64,000 bases of DNA from Scytolyngbya sp. HA4215-MV1 (GTDB lineage: Bacteria > Cyanobacteriota > Cyanobacteriia > Leptolyngbyales > Leptolyngbyaceae), in NCBI GenBank assembly GCA_019359045.1, contig JAHHIA010000017.1, positions 46,688 to 110,687 of the forward strand. Direction: 5' to 3'. The notes under the pieces were generated by a model. That model was not told where the DNA came from, did no database searches, and saw nothing but the letters and a program-made list of their open reading frames with translations. A program made the position numbers and the translations under genes. Of this stretch, positions 1-8,634 are shown one piece after another. How positions within the stretch are numbered: the stretch's first letter is position 1; every line of letters begins with the position of its first letter.

Positions 1-2033
1 TCATCAACCTGTCGCGCCAACTCAACATTGGCCTGACCGGATACGACTTTTCTGAACTGGCGCTCTGGCACGCCTATCTCCCTGGAGCCATGCTGCATCA
101 CACCAACTTTGCCCAGGCAGACCTTAGCAAAGCAAGTTTTACTGAAACCTTTGGTAATATTCTGTCGCTGGCATTGAGTGCCAATGGCAGGCTGTTGGCG
201 ATCGGGGACAGCGAAGGCAAACTGTGGATTCGTGATGCTGCCACAGGCAAACCGTTGCTGACCTGGAAAGCTCACGATAACTGGATTTTTGCCACTGCTT
301 TTAGTCCAATCACACCGTCTGGACCGTCGCGCACCTTACTGGCAACCGCCAGCGCTGGCTGCACCATTAAGCTCTGGGATGCCAGAACGGGCAACTGCCT
401 GCGAATTCTGCGTGGACACACTCATCCCGTGCTTTCAGTGGCATTTAGCCCAGATGGTCAGTGGCTTGCTAGTGGTAGCGACGACCACACGATTAAACTC
501 TGGCAAATCGAGACGGGTGAGTGCTTCCAGACTTTACAGGCTCATTCGGGTTCAGTGCTGTCGGTGGCATTCAGCCCCGATCGCCCAATTTTGGCAAGTG
601 GTAGCGAAGACCACACCCTTCAGCTCTGGGATCTTGATACGGGCAAGTGTCTGCAAACTTTGAACGGGCATGCTAATTGGGTCAAATCGGTGGTGTTTAT
701 ACCGGGGCAAGAGCGATGGTTAGCAAGCGGTAGCCTCGATCACAGCGTCAAGCTCTGGGACATCGATACGGGCGAGTGTTTGCAAACCTTGACTGGACAT
801 GATCATGCCATTTTTGCGATCGCTGTCAATGAAGAAGGCGATATGCTAGCCAGCGGTAGCTACGATCACACCGTAAAACTCTGGCAGATCGAAACTGGGC
901 AATGCGTCAAAACCTTGCAAGGGCATACCAACCGCATTTCAGCGATCACATTCAAATCGGGCGGACGGATGCTAGTCAGTAGCAGCGACGACCAAACAGT
1001 AAAAGTCTGGAATGTGCAAACCGGGCAATGCCTGCGGACCTTTCGGGGCTATAGCAATGCCATTTTTGCCGTGGCATATGCACCGATCGCGGCAAAACTA
1101 CCCCATGTCCTTGCCAGTGCCAGCGAAGACCACACGGTCAAACTCTGGGACACTGAAACGGGTCAATGTTTCCACACCTTACAGGGACACACTAACCGGG
1201 TCTGGTCGGTGGCGTTTTGCCCTGACGGACAAACCCTGGTGAGCGGTGGCAGTGACCATACCCTGAGGTTCTGGAATCTCCAAACGGGTGCCTGCCTCAA
1301 AACCATTAAGGCGCACAGTCACTGGATTTGGACAGTGGCATGCAGTCCTGACAATCAATTAGTTGCCAGTGGCAGCCTCGACCAAACCGTAAAACTCTGG
1401 AATCTCCAGACCGGGCATTGTGTCAGAACGTTATGTGGTCATACTGGCTATATTCGCTCGATCACCTTTAGCCCCAAGGGCGAATCCCTGATCAGCAGCA
1501 GTTATGACGGTAGTATCAAAATCTGGCAGGTGCAGACAGGGCAATGCCTAAGAACACTGCAAAACCATGCCGGATCGATTTTAGCGAACGCCCTCAGTCC
1601 CGATGGTCGCGTGCTTGCCAGTGGCGGTAGCGATCGCACCATCCAGCTTTGGGCACTGGCAACGGGCGAGTGTATCAAAACTCTGGAGGGACATACCGAT
1701 CAAATCTGGACACTGGCATTTCATCCCCAAGGGCATCTGTTGGCAAGCGGCAGCGAAGACAAAACCATTCGGCTCTGGGACATTGAAACGGGAGAATGTC
1801 GCCATATTTTGCGGGACAATCAAACCCTGATCTCTTCGATTGCCTTCGCTCCGCTGGGACAAACCCTTGCCAGCAACCGTCTCAACGCCACTATCCAACT
1901 CTGGGAAGTAGAAACGGGTGACCCTCTCAGTACAATGATCAGCCCTCGCCCTTATGAAGGGATGAATATTACGGGGGCGATCGGACTGACGGAAGCCCAG
2001 AGGGCGACTTTGCGACAGTTGGGCGCGGTTTGA
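1..2033 (+). CDS. WD40-repeat protein, 3' part (probable NB-ARC/STAND ATPase), partial
   Basis: The frame is open from position 3 and enters from the left, so the ATG at 90 is internal. The segment before the repeats (Tyr-Asp-Phe-Ser then an Ala-Tyr-Leu pattern, followed by 'NFAQADLSKASFTETFG') is the pentapeptide-like linker found before WD40 propellers in cyanobacterial NB-ARC/NACHT signalling proteins. Fourteen WD40 repeats of about 42 residues follow, most ending in LWD/LWQ-x-TG-x-C, enough for two seven-bladed propellers. The C-terminus 'GLTEAQRATLRQLGAV' is a typical end for this family. By family analogy it is a cytoplasmic sensor whose propellers bind a trigger or partner. The N-terminal effector and ATPase parts lie outside the window, so that part of the call is inferred. 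Repeats 7 and 13-14 are the most degenerate. Confidence 0.85.
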   Translation, partial: INLSRQLNIGLTGYDFSELALWHAYLPGAMLHHTNFAQADLSKASFTETFGNILSLALSANGRLLAIGDSEGKLWIRDAATGKPLLTWKAHDNWIFATAFSPITPSGPSRTLLATASAGCTIKLWDARTGNCLRILRGHTHPVLSVAFSPDGQWLASGSDDHTIKLWQIETGECFQTLQAHSGSVLSVAFSPDRPILASGSEDHTLQLWDLDTGKCLQTLNGHANWVKSVVFIPGQERWLASGSLDHSVKLWDIDTGECLQTLTGHDHAIFAIAVNEEGDMLASGSYDHTVKLWQIETGQCVKTLQGHTNRISAITFKSGGRMLVSSSDDQTVKVWNVQTGQCLRTFRGYSNAIFAVAYAPIAAKLPHVLASASEDHTVKLWDTETGQCFHTLQGHTNRVWSVAFCPDGQTLVSGGSDHTLRFWNLQTGACLKTIKAHSHWIWTVACSPDNQLVASGSLDQTVKLWNLQTGHCVRTLCGHTGYIRSITFSPKGESLISSSYDGSIKIWQVQTGQCLRTLQNHAGSILANALSPDGRVLASGGSDRTIQLWALATGECIKTLEGHTDQIWTLAFHPQGHLLASGSEDKTIRLWDIETGECRHILRDNQTLISSIAFAPLGQTLASNRLNATIQLWEVETGDPLSTMISPRPYEGMNITGAIGLTEAQRATLRQLGAV

Positions 2034-2107
2034 GACGGGCGAGGGGTAGTTGAGGGGAAATCGGTGGAGCGTTAAAGTTTGTCTGTAAACGCTTGTACCG
2101 TTCCGCA

Positions 2108-2350
2108 TGTCACTGACACAAGATCTATGCATCATGGCATCGAACGCGCGCTTAGCGGTAGCGGGATTGGGATCGGTGATCGCTTTCGTCAAGGCGATCG
2201 GCGTAATCTGCCAGGACAAGCCCCATTTATTCTTGCACCAGTCGTACGCACTCTCCTGTCCGCCGTTACCGACGATCTCGTTCCAATAGCGAAGCGATCG
2301 GTTTCGTCCTGGTCGGTGGTTGCGACTTGAAATGAGAAGGCTTCGTTGTG
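2108..2350 (-). pseudogene. VOC-family (PhnB/3-dmu-9_3-mt-like) protein remnant
   Basis: Read on the minus strand, this stretch encodes the C-terminal half of a glyoxalase-fold VOC protein: 'FSFQVATTDQ' in one frame, then 'YWNEIVGNGGQESAYDWC', 'WGLSWQITPIALT' and 'AAKRAFDAMM'-like segments in another. The two parts are in different frames, there is no N-terminal half, and the usual final helix is replaced by unrelated sequence. It lies directly downstream of another broken gene on the same strand. It is a decayed fragment; the family assignment comes from the conserved W-N-x-I-V-G-N-G-G-Q-E pattern. Confidence 0.7.
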
Positions 2351-2382
2351 CTTGAATGCGGGTCAACCAGGCTTCTCCATTG

Positions 2383-2963
2383 TCACTTCTCCATTGCGAT
2401 GAGCCGCCGAATGCCGAACTGAACGATGCGCTCATAGTCGAGGGGCATTGGCTCGGCCGACAATTCCGCGTCAATTGGATGGATGCAATCTCTGTGGTCG
2501 GCGATCGCATCGAGCGTTGCTCCCGGTCTAATCCTGGTTTGAGGTCAAACGCCGCATCCAGGGCATAGAGCCAGAAATAGTAATGGTGCAGTCTATGTCC
2601 GGGCGGGGGCGCGGGTCTGGTATAGCCTGGTTTGTTGGCGCTGTTCACGCCTTCGCTAAATTTGCTACCTTCTGCTTCTGCAACGCGATCGACCGTTGCC
2701 GGAATTCCATACAGCAGTCAGTGCGTAAACCCACGTGGCATTGGCGCATCTGGGTCGTAGCAAATCAATGCTAGCTCTTGAGTTCCGGCTGGTAGTCCAC
2801 TCCAGGCTAATGGCGGTGAAACATTATCGCCTTTACTGGTGTAGCGTTGCGGAATACGATCGAGCGTTGTAAACGCAAGGCTACTAATTCGCAAATCCTT
2901 GGGGTTCGACCCCATTGCCACCTTCCTTTTGCTGTTTAAACTAGACGAGTGCGTCATCTTCAC
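2383..2963 (-). pseudogene. PEBP-family (YbhB/YbcL, Raf kinase inhibitor-like) protein, broken
   Basis: The minus strand gives an N-terminal PEBP segment ('DNVSPPLAWSGLPAGTQELA', then 'CYDPDAPMPRGFTH') that meets an in-frame TGA at about 2717. The frame continues after it with 'LLYGIPATVDRVAEAEG' and 'GYTRPAPPPGHRLHHYYFWL', matching the rest of the family. The family has Trp after G-x-x-H, so the stop looks like TGG to TGA. A frameshift near 2528, inside 'DLKPGATLDA', moves the last 45 or so codons to another frame, ending at 2383. Two independent lesions make a functional product unlikely. Intact PEBP proteins bind phospholipid-like anions; their bacterial role is unclear. Confidence 0.8.
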
Positions 2964-3230
2964 TCCCTAGTTCGCACCCTAAGTTTGCAGGGTGATTTCA
3001 TTCTCGTCTTCAAACATCAATCCGGAGAGATAGGTGTGGAATGACAGCATCAATCGGAGGTTGTAAAACCTGCGACAGAGACACGATCGTACTCGGTAAC
3101 GATATTTCCTAAGAAAGACGCCAGGAATTGGCTGATTCTATAGTATATGCGGTTAGAAGCGAGTCACTTTGGCTGCCTGCTTTGGTCATGGTCGTTACTC
3201 GATAGCGTTACATCCTGATGGAATCAAACC

Positions 3231-3269
3231 ATGTTTGTTATTGGCGCGACTGGCAACCAGGGCGGTGCG
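3231..3269 (+). pseudogene. N-terminal stub of an NmrA-like NAD(P)-binding protein
   Basis: ATG at 3231 begins thirteen codons reading MFVIGATGNQGGA, the beta-strand and G-x-x-G-x-x-G loop that opens NmrA/atypical SDR proteins. The frame then runs straight into the xdhC-like gene, whose ATG at 3271 lies one base beyond in another frame. The rest of the NmrA gene is missing. The simplest reading is a deletion or recombination junction between an NmrA start and the xdhC coding region. Confidence 0.55.
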
Positions 3270-3270
3270 C

Positions 3271-4395
3271 ATGAAGGATTTACCAGCCATTCTAGAGTCG
3301 TATCAAGCTGTCTACCAGCGCGGTGAGGCGGCGTTTTTAGTGACGGTTGTCCATACTCAAGGCTCGACCTATCGCCGTTCGGGTGCCCGAATGTTAGTTA
3401 CCCAAACAGGCGAGACTATTGGGATGGTCAGTGGGGGTTGCTTAGAGCAAGATATTGTGGAACATACGCGGCAAATGTCTTTAAATGACGCGATCGCCGT
3501 CACCTATGATAATACTGCTGAACCAGAAGACCTGCTGTGGGGACTTGGATTGGGCTGCAATGGGGTCGTACAAGTTCTCATTGAACCCTTGCTGCCCAAT
3601 GTCTGTAACCCGCTCACAGTTTTAGCGGAGTGCTGGCGCGATCGCGCTCCTGCTGTCTTAGCCAATCTCTTTCAAGCTGAGGGGACAACCACCATCAAAC
3701 TGGGCGCCTGTCTCGCCCTCACACCTGACAAAGTCATCGTTTTTGAGCAAGCCCATTCTGATTTAGTCACCGCGATCGCGGCGGACGCTCAAGCAGTGCT
3801 CCAGCAGCAACAGTCAACGATTCAATCCTATGATCTGGTAATGGGGACGGTGCAGGTTTTCCTAGAATATGTTTCAGTTCCAACTGCGCTGACGATTTTT
3901 GGAGCGGGTCAGGATGCGATTCCCGTGGCTCAATTGGCAAAATCCCTCGGCTGGCAGGTCACAGTCATTGACTGCCGCGCTAATCCCGTCAGTCATGCTC
4001 ACTTTGCCATGGCAGATCAGGTGATTTTGACTCGCCGGGAACGGTTACTCCCACTCGATCGTTCTCCGATCAATCAACCGAGTGCGGCGGTTGTGATGAC
4101 GCACAATTATCTCGATGACCTGGAAGCATTGAGAGTGTTGCTACCCTCATCGGCATCCTATATCGGCATACTTGGACCCAAACGCCGAACCGAATGCCTC
4201 TTGCAAGATCTACAAGCCGAGGGAAGGGTTGACTGCAAGGTTGATCTAGCCAAACTCCATGCGCCGATCGGACTGGATATTGGTGCAGACACTCCAGAGG
4301 CAATCGCTGTGGCGATCGTGGCAGAGATTCAAGCGGTTTTAGCCCAGCGAGTCGGTGGATTTCTGAAACACCGTTCCATGCCAATTCATCAGTAA
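3271..4395 (+). CDS. XdhC/CoxI family molybdoenzyme maturation factor
   Basis: A 374-residue protein with both XdhC domains. The N-terminal XdhC/CoxI domain (about residues 10-75) carries 'TQGSTYRRSGARMLV' and 'GMVSGGCLEQDI'. The C-terminal Rossmann domain (about 205-350) carries 'TIFGAGQDAIPVAQLAKSLG' and 'VVMTHNYLDDLEAL'. Members bind molybdenum cofactor, promote its sulfuration and insert it into xanthine-dehydrogenase-type enzymes. I chose ATG 3271 because the domain starts there; the open frame extends back to 3169, but those 34 residues match nothing and overlap an NmrA stub. No Shine-Dalgarno is visible. The next gene starts one base after the stop, so the two are probably co-transcribed. 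No molybdenum hydroxylase is in the window, so the client enzyme must be elsewhere. Confidence 0.88.
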   Translation: MKDLPAILESYQAVYQRGEAAFLVTVVHTQGSTYRRSGARMLVTQTGETIGMVSGGCLEQDIVEHTRQMSLNDAIAVTYDNTAEPEDLLWGLGLGCNGVVQVLIEPLLPNVCNPLTVLAECWRDRAPAVLANLFQAEGTTTIKLGACLALTPDKVIVFEQAHSDLVTAIAADAQAVLQQQQSTIQSYDLVMGTVQVFLEYVSVPTALTIFGAGQDAIPVAQLAKSLGWQVTVIDCRANPVSHAHFAMADQVILTRRERLLPLDRSPINQPSAAVVMTHNYLDDLEALRVLLPSSASYIGILGPKRRTECLLQDLQAEGRVDCKVDLAKLHAPIGLDIGADTPEAIAVAIVAEIQAVLAQRVGGFLKHRSMPIHQ

Positions 4396-4396
4396 G

Positions 4397-4996
4397 ATGC
4401 ACTCAAGCCCTCTCCCAGTCGGATTGATTTTGCTCGCTGCGGGAGCTTCAACTCGGATGGGATCTCCCAAACAGCTGTTGCCCTATCGGGGACGTAGCTT
4501 GCTGCGATGCATGGCAGAAGTCGCGTTGGCATCGGACTGTGCCCCCATTGTGGTGGTGCTGGGTGCCAATCGCGATTGCATCAAACTCGAGATCAGTGAT
4601 CTGCCCTTACACATTGTGGAAAACGATCAATGGTCAGAGGGGATGGGCAGCTCGATTCGGGCGGGTGTCAAACAGATCGCACAGATCAATCAGCAGCTCG
4701 ATGCAGTGGTGGTGATGTTATGTGATCAGCCTTTAGTGACTGCTTCCAGGCTCAATCAATTGATCGAAGCCTATCAGATTAACCGAAGTCAGGTGATTGC
4801 TTCAGCTTATACCAACACGCTCGGAGTACCCGCTTTATTTAGTCGCGCTCGATTTCCCGAGCTGTTGAGTTTGACTGCAAATGTCGGTGCAAAATATTTG
4901 ATTCAGCACTATCGTGATCAGGTTTATGCAGTTCCCTTTCCTGAAGGTGCGATCGATCTAGACACTCCAGACGATTATCAGCAATGGTGTTTCTAA
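4397..4996 (+). CDS. MocA-like molybdenum cofactor nucleotidyltransferase
   Basis: A 199-residue MobA/MocA-type nucleotidyltransferase. The N-terminal loop 'LAAGASTRMGSPKQLLPYRG' (residues 13-32) is the NTP-binding G-x-S-x-R-M-G-x-x-K signature; 'VVVMLCDQPLVT' carries the metal-binding Asp; 'DLDTPDDY' near the end is the usual C-terminal motif. MocA adds CMP to molybdopterin-Mo to form the MCD cofactor; related MobA adds GMP. Coupling to the xdhC-like gene one base upstream favours MocA, since XdhC hands cofactor to xanthine-dehydrogenase-like enzymes. The exact nucleotide is inferred. Confidence 0.82.
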   Translation: MHSSPLPVGLILLAAGASTRMGSPKQLLPYRGRSLLRCMAEVALASDCAPIVVVLGANRDCIKLEISDLPLHIVENDQWSEGMGSSIRAGVKQIAQINQQLDAVVVMLCDQPLVTASRLNQLIEAYQINRSQVIASAYTNTLGVPALFSRARFPELLSLTANVGAKYLIQHYRDQVYAVPFPEGAIDLDTPDDYQQWCF

Positions 4997-5044
4997 CAGA
5001 ATCCTTAAGCTTCTATAGCAGTTTTCACCTGAGTGAAGTACAGC

Positions 5045-5093
5045 GGTGTGAAGTACAGTGAGGGTGCAAAGCACCCTCACTGTACTTCACACC
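5045..5093. repeat. Perfect 23-bp inverted repeat with 3-base loop
   Basis: The arms 5045-5067 and 5071-5093 are exact reverse complements separated by AAA. A partial extra copy of the arm (gtgaagtacag) precedes it at 5034. It lies 48 bases after the mocA-like stop codon, so it could fold in the mRNA and end or protect it, but no T-run follows. Confidence 0.9.
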
Positions 5094-5110
5094 CTTGAAA
5101 AGGGCTATTC

Positions 5111-5250
5111 TCACAGAGCCAGTGAATTGGCATCGAGCGCCACTTGCGGGAACGGTGGAGTGAAAACGTTCAGGTGTTCAAAGCCTTTTTCTTCTGTGAG
5201 CCAGTTCTGGCGGATGTTCTGACCGAGATCAAGCAGCAAGGATTCAATCA
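5111..5250 (-). pseudogene. Unidentified coding remnant next to the IS
   Basis: The minus strand reads 'LLIESLLLDLGQNIRQNW' and continues to 'VALDANSLAL' before a stop at 5111-5113. The composition looks like real protein but no start survives, and the frame is closed by stops before the IS end at 5287. It may be the tail of a gene cut by the IS or by the rearrangement that made this zone. No family recognised. Confidence 0.25.
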
Positions 5251-5286
5251 ACAGCGAAGCCCTATGTGGTCACCAATGGGTATGTC

Positions 5287-6454
5287 AACTAGATTGTGTC
5301 AAAGGTAAAAACTCAAGTTGGAAAGCGATCGCCAAACTCAATAGTGAAGCGATTGAGGGCGGGTTTCCAATTTTGAATGGGCATGGTCCACTTTTTAGCA
5401 ATATTCTGAATGGCGAGGTAGACAACTTTCAGGACAGATTCATCGGTTGGAAAAACTCGGTGGTTTTTAATCACCTTCCTGAGGGGCATATTCATCGATT
5501 CAATGGCATTGGTCGTATAGATGGCTTTGCGAATCTCAGATGGGAAAGCAAAGAGGGGAATGATCCGCTGCCAATGATTGAGTCAGGACCTGCTAATCGT
5601 CGGATATTGCTTGTCCCACTTTTCAGAGAACTCGACTAAGCGCTGCTCCGCCTCAGTTTCAGTGTTGGCTGTGTATAGATGCTTAAGGTCTGCTGCGACC
5701 GCCTTGCGGTCTTTGTAGGATATGTAGCTGAGCGAATTTCGAACCATATGGACAATGCACAACCGCACCTGGGTTTTAGGAAAGACCGCTTTAATGGCAT
5801 CAGGAAAGCCGGTAAGCCCGTCACAGCAGGCGATGAAGATGTCTTTGAGTCCTCTATTCTGAAGCTCCGTCAGTACATGCAACCAAAATTTGGCGGACTC
5901 GTTCTGGGTCATCCACATCCCCAAGCGCTCTTTGTTACCGGACAAGTTAACGCCAAGCGCCAGGTGAATTGCTTTGTTGTTCACCCGTCCGTCCTGTCTG
6001 ACTTTGACCACGATGGCATCAAAATAGACGATGGGATAAACCGGGTCAAGGGCACGGTTTTGCCAGATTTTACGCTCCGCTTCAACTGAGTCGGTGACGA
6101 TGATGGGCTCAAACTCACTGTTGCGGTCGCGGGGGACACTGATTTGAGCCTCTCTAAACTCCCCTTTGATGGTCTTCTTGCTGTGGCCGTTGCGGCGGTT
6201 ACGAGCTAGCTTGGCGTCGCTTTCAGGCTCCGCCTGTTACTCTTCCAGGTGGGTTTTCATTTCCGCATTTAAGCAGCGTTGCACCAAAGCAGCCGTTAGC
6301 TGCTTAAGAATCCCTCCGTCCCCCAGCAGGTCTTCGGGATTCTGATAACCTTTGAGCAATTCATCCAGGAGTTCAGGTCGAAAAGTCATAGTATGAGTGC
6401 CTTGCATCTAGTAGTTCATTAGATCTCATTTCTGACCTTTGCCACAAACTAGTT
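5287..6454. mobile_element. IS256-type insertion sequence, decayed
   Basis: The element is bounded by imperfect terminal inverted repeats: 5287-5306 and 6435-6454 match at 18 of 20 positions when one is complemented. They enclose a broken mutator-type transposase on the minus strand with about 45 bases outside its start. I could not find a matching 8-9 bp target duplication in the flanks, so one end may have been rearranged after insertion. Confidence 0.75.
5313..6389 (-). pseudogene. IS256-family (mutator) transposase with two internal stops
   Basis: Read from ATG at 6389, the frame starts MTFRPELLDELLKGYQNP and would give about 358 residues ending FGDRFPT at 5313. It is interrupted in the same frame by TAA after 'KTHLEE' (about 6238) and by TGA in 'TISRS*LNHWQRI' (about 5583), where the family has Trp. 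The middle part has the DDE-family pattern 'VYFDAIVVKVRQDGRV' and the signature region around 'ACCDGLTGFPDAI' and 'CIVHMVRNS'. Since both lesions keep the frame and the terminal repeats survive, the inactivation looks fairly recent. No intact copy is in the window to act in trans. Confidence 0.88.
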
Positions 6455-6472
6455 TACAATCCCGGGACTGAA

Positions 6473-6572
6473 ACATGGTAGCGGATGAGGAAGCAGATGA
6501 AACGGATGAGCAATAGGTGAGAACCAGAAGCTCTGGAATAGACCCACTCTGTATCCGCTTCATCCGTTCTTA
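6473..6572. repeat. Imperfect inverted repeat rich in GCGGAT/ATCCGC motifs
   Basis: Short motifs agcggat and aaacggat at 6479-6505 are mirrored by atccgctt, catccgtt and atccgctg at 6552-6580, leaving a fold-back upstream of the GxxExxY pseudogene. This may be the remains of a small dispersed repeat. No gene is visible here. Confidence 0.4.
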
Positions 6573-6635
6573 TCCGCTGCCCACTTTACCCCCCAAAATG
6601 GGCACATTAAAGAGGTCATCCACCTCCCCACCCCC

Positions 6636-7097
6636 GTGTCTGACCCCAACATTCCCTATCAAGACCTGACCTACCGCATCATCGTTGCAGCCATGCGGGT
6701 TCATCGCAACACCCCCGTGGTTTGCGCGAAAAGCATTATCAAAGAGCCTTAACCGCAGCCATGCGCCAAGATGGGCTAATCGTTGCGGAAGAATATCACC
6801 TCGAAATCTATAGCGAACAAATCTGGTTAGGACGGCTCTATCTCGATCACTGGGTCAACGATCGTATTGTGGTTGAAGATAAAGCCGTCTCTCACAACAT
6901 GGGAGACGACGAAATTGCTCAAGTGATCAGTTAACCTTGTAGCAACCCAGGCTCCAGTTGGGCTATTGCTTAACTTTGGGCGATCGCGTTTGGAATACAA
7001 ACGGATTCTTCGCCCACAAGTCGCCCAAAACTGGCAAGGTGCGATCGCAAAATATTTATGGACACCACCCAAAAGCAGTCTGAAAAACCCGATTTAA
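6636..7097 (+). pseudogene. GxxExxY-family protein, two frameshifts
   Basis: From GTG 6636 the frame reads 'NIPYQDLTYRIIVAAMRVHR', typical of the GxxExxY family. A single missing C in a C-run near 6715 moves the frame to 'LREKHYQRALTAAMRQ' through 'LDHWVNDRIVVEDKAV'. One extra A near 6932 then moves it to 'PVGLLLNFGRSRLEYKRI', ending at 7097. All parts together make a full-length member of about 150 residues. Both lesions are one-base changes at short homopolymers, so this is either a young pseudogene or a sequencing artefact. The family is common in cyanobacteria; its function is unknown. Confidence 0.82.
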
Positions 7098-7280
7098 CCA
7101 ACTCATACTTCAACTCATACATTCCACCCACCCAGTCACTCAGATCCATACTCAAATACCCACCTGTAAGCATAGAAATATCAGAATTCCTACTTGGAAA
7201 ATCCTGAGCGATGGTCAGGATTCCATAATTGCATGATTGTCTATGGCGATCGCCAATGCTTTGGACACGTGCTCTTTCCT

Positions 7281-8540
7281 TTACCCCTGCCACTCCACTT
7301 GTGGTGGCAGGGTCGAGACCAGTAACCTTCCCTGTGAAATCACGTGGCGCACCGTTGCCCGACGACGAATCGCATCATAACGATCGTGGGCATCCAACAC
7401 AATCAAATTCGCAGGTTTACCAATCTCCACCCCATAGTCATCCTCAATATGCAAGGTCTTTGCACCATTCCAGGTCACCATGTCATAACAGGCATCAATT
7501 TCTGCGGTGCCTGTCATCTGGCAGACATGTACCGCCATGGAAGCCACATCCAGCATATTCCCCGTTCCCAGTGAATACCAGGGATCTTGCACGCAGTCAT
7601 GTCCCAGGCTGACATTTTGCCCCTGTTGCCAGAGTTCTTTCACGCGGGTGACGCCTCGTCGCTTGGGGTAGGTGTCGGTGCGTCCTTGCAAGGTAATGTT
7701 GATCAACGGATTGGCGATAAAGTTCACTGCGGTACGCCGCAAGAACCCGAGTAGTTTAAAGGCATAGGCATTATTGTAGGAGCCAAAGGCTGTGGTATGG
7801 CTGGCAGTGACACGCGATCCCATGCCCGATCGAATCGCATTGGCAACCACCACTTCCAGAAAGCGCGATTGATCATCATCGATTTCATCGCAGTGGATAT
7901 CAATCAGGCGATCGTACTTTGCCGCCAGTTCAAAAATTCGATGCACCGATTTCACCCCATCTTCTTGGGTGAGTTCGTAATGGGGAATGCCGCCGACCAC
8001 ATCCGCGCCCAGCTTCAGCGCCTCTTCCATCAGTTCAGCATTTTGGGGACTGCCGTAAATGCCATCTTGGGGAAATGCCACCACCTGTAACGTGATCCAC
8101 TCTTTGACGGCTTCCTGGGCTGCCAGCAACCCTTGCAGCGCGATCAAATTGGCTTCGCTGACATCGGCGTGACTGCGAACAAACAACACGCCCTGGGCTG
8201 CTTGTTGTTTTAGCGTGGAGATCGCGCGTTGTTTCACGTCTTCTAGCGACAGGGTTTGCTTGCGTTCTCGCCAGATTTCGATGCCCTCGAACAGGGTGCC
8301 GCTCTGGTTCCAGCGCGGCTCGCCTACCGTGAGGGCAGAGTCGAGGTGAATATGCGACTCGACAAAAGGAGGACTGACCAATTGATATTGAGCATCGAGT
8401 TCTAGCGCTGCGGTGGCATCCAGTTGGGGAGCGAGCGCGGCAATCTTGCCCGCCTGGATGCCGATGTCCACCGTTTCTACCGAGTGGGGCGATCGTAAGA
8501 GGCAGCAGTGACGCAACAAAAGATCGTAAACAGTAGACAT
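7281..8540 (-). CDS. codA: Cytosine deaminase
   Basis: A 419-residue amidohydrolase that follows E. coli CodA almost end to end. It converts cytosine to uracil and ammonia for pyrimidine salvage, in the cytoplasm. Metal ligands are present: H63/H65 in 'ESHIHLDS', H216 in 'DIHCDEIDD', D315 in 'LGHDCVQDP'. Catalytic E219, H248 ('TASHTT') and the substrate-contacting Gln in 'AFPQDG' are also kept. The start ATG at 8540 gives the full N-terminal beta strand. No permease gene (codB) accompanies it, unlike in enterobacteria. The upstream region holds an intrinsic terminator and structured sequence on the same strand, so attenuation is possible. The related isocytosine/isoguanine deaminases are less likely given the match across the active site. 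Confidence 0.93.
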   Translation of the reverse strand: MSTVYDLLLRHCCLLRSPHSVETVDIGIQAGKIAALAPQLDATAALELDAQYQLVSPPFVESHIHLDSALTVGEPRWNQSGTLFEGIEIWRERKQTLSLEDVKQRAISTLKQQAAQGVLFVRSHADVSEANLIALQGLLAAQEAVKEWITLQVVAFPQDGIYGSPQNAELMEEALKLGADVVGGIPHYELTQEDGVKSVHRIFELAAKYDRLIDIHCDEIDDDQSRFLEVVVANAIRSGMGSRVTASHTTAFGSYNNAYAFKLLGFLRRTAVNFIANPLINITLQGRTDTYPKRRGVTRVKELWQQGQNVSLGHDCVQDPWYSLGTGNMLDVASMAVHVCQMTGTAEIDACYDMVTWNGAKTLHIEDDYGVEIGKPANLIVLDAHDRYDAIRRRATVRHVISQGRLLVSTLPPQVEWQG

Positions 8541-8634
8541 CCGTAGATACCATCAAAGAGGGATGGAATTACTCTACTGCGATCGACAGAGGAACAACCC
8601 TATCCAATTTCAGCATTCCCTTACCCAACCCTAT

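Noticed and set aside
1581..2648. Minus-strand open frame of 355 codons across the WD40 end
   Set aside because: It is the antisense of the WD40 repeats joined to VOC and PEBP remnants; codons in the WD40 part do not look like protein and the rest is pseudogene.
2900..2925. GGTTCGACCCC resembling a tRNA T-loop
   Set aside because: It is inside the PEBP pseudogene and no acceptor or anticodon stems surround it.
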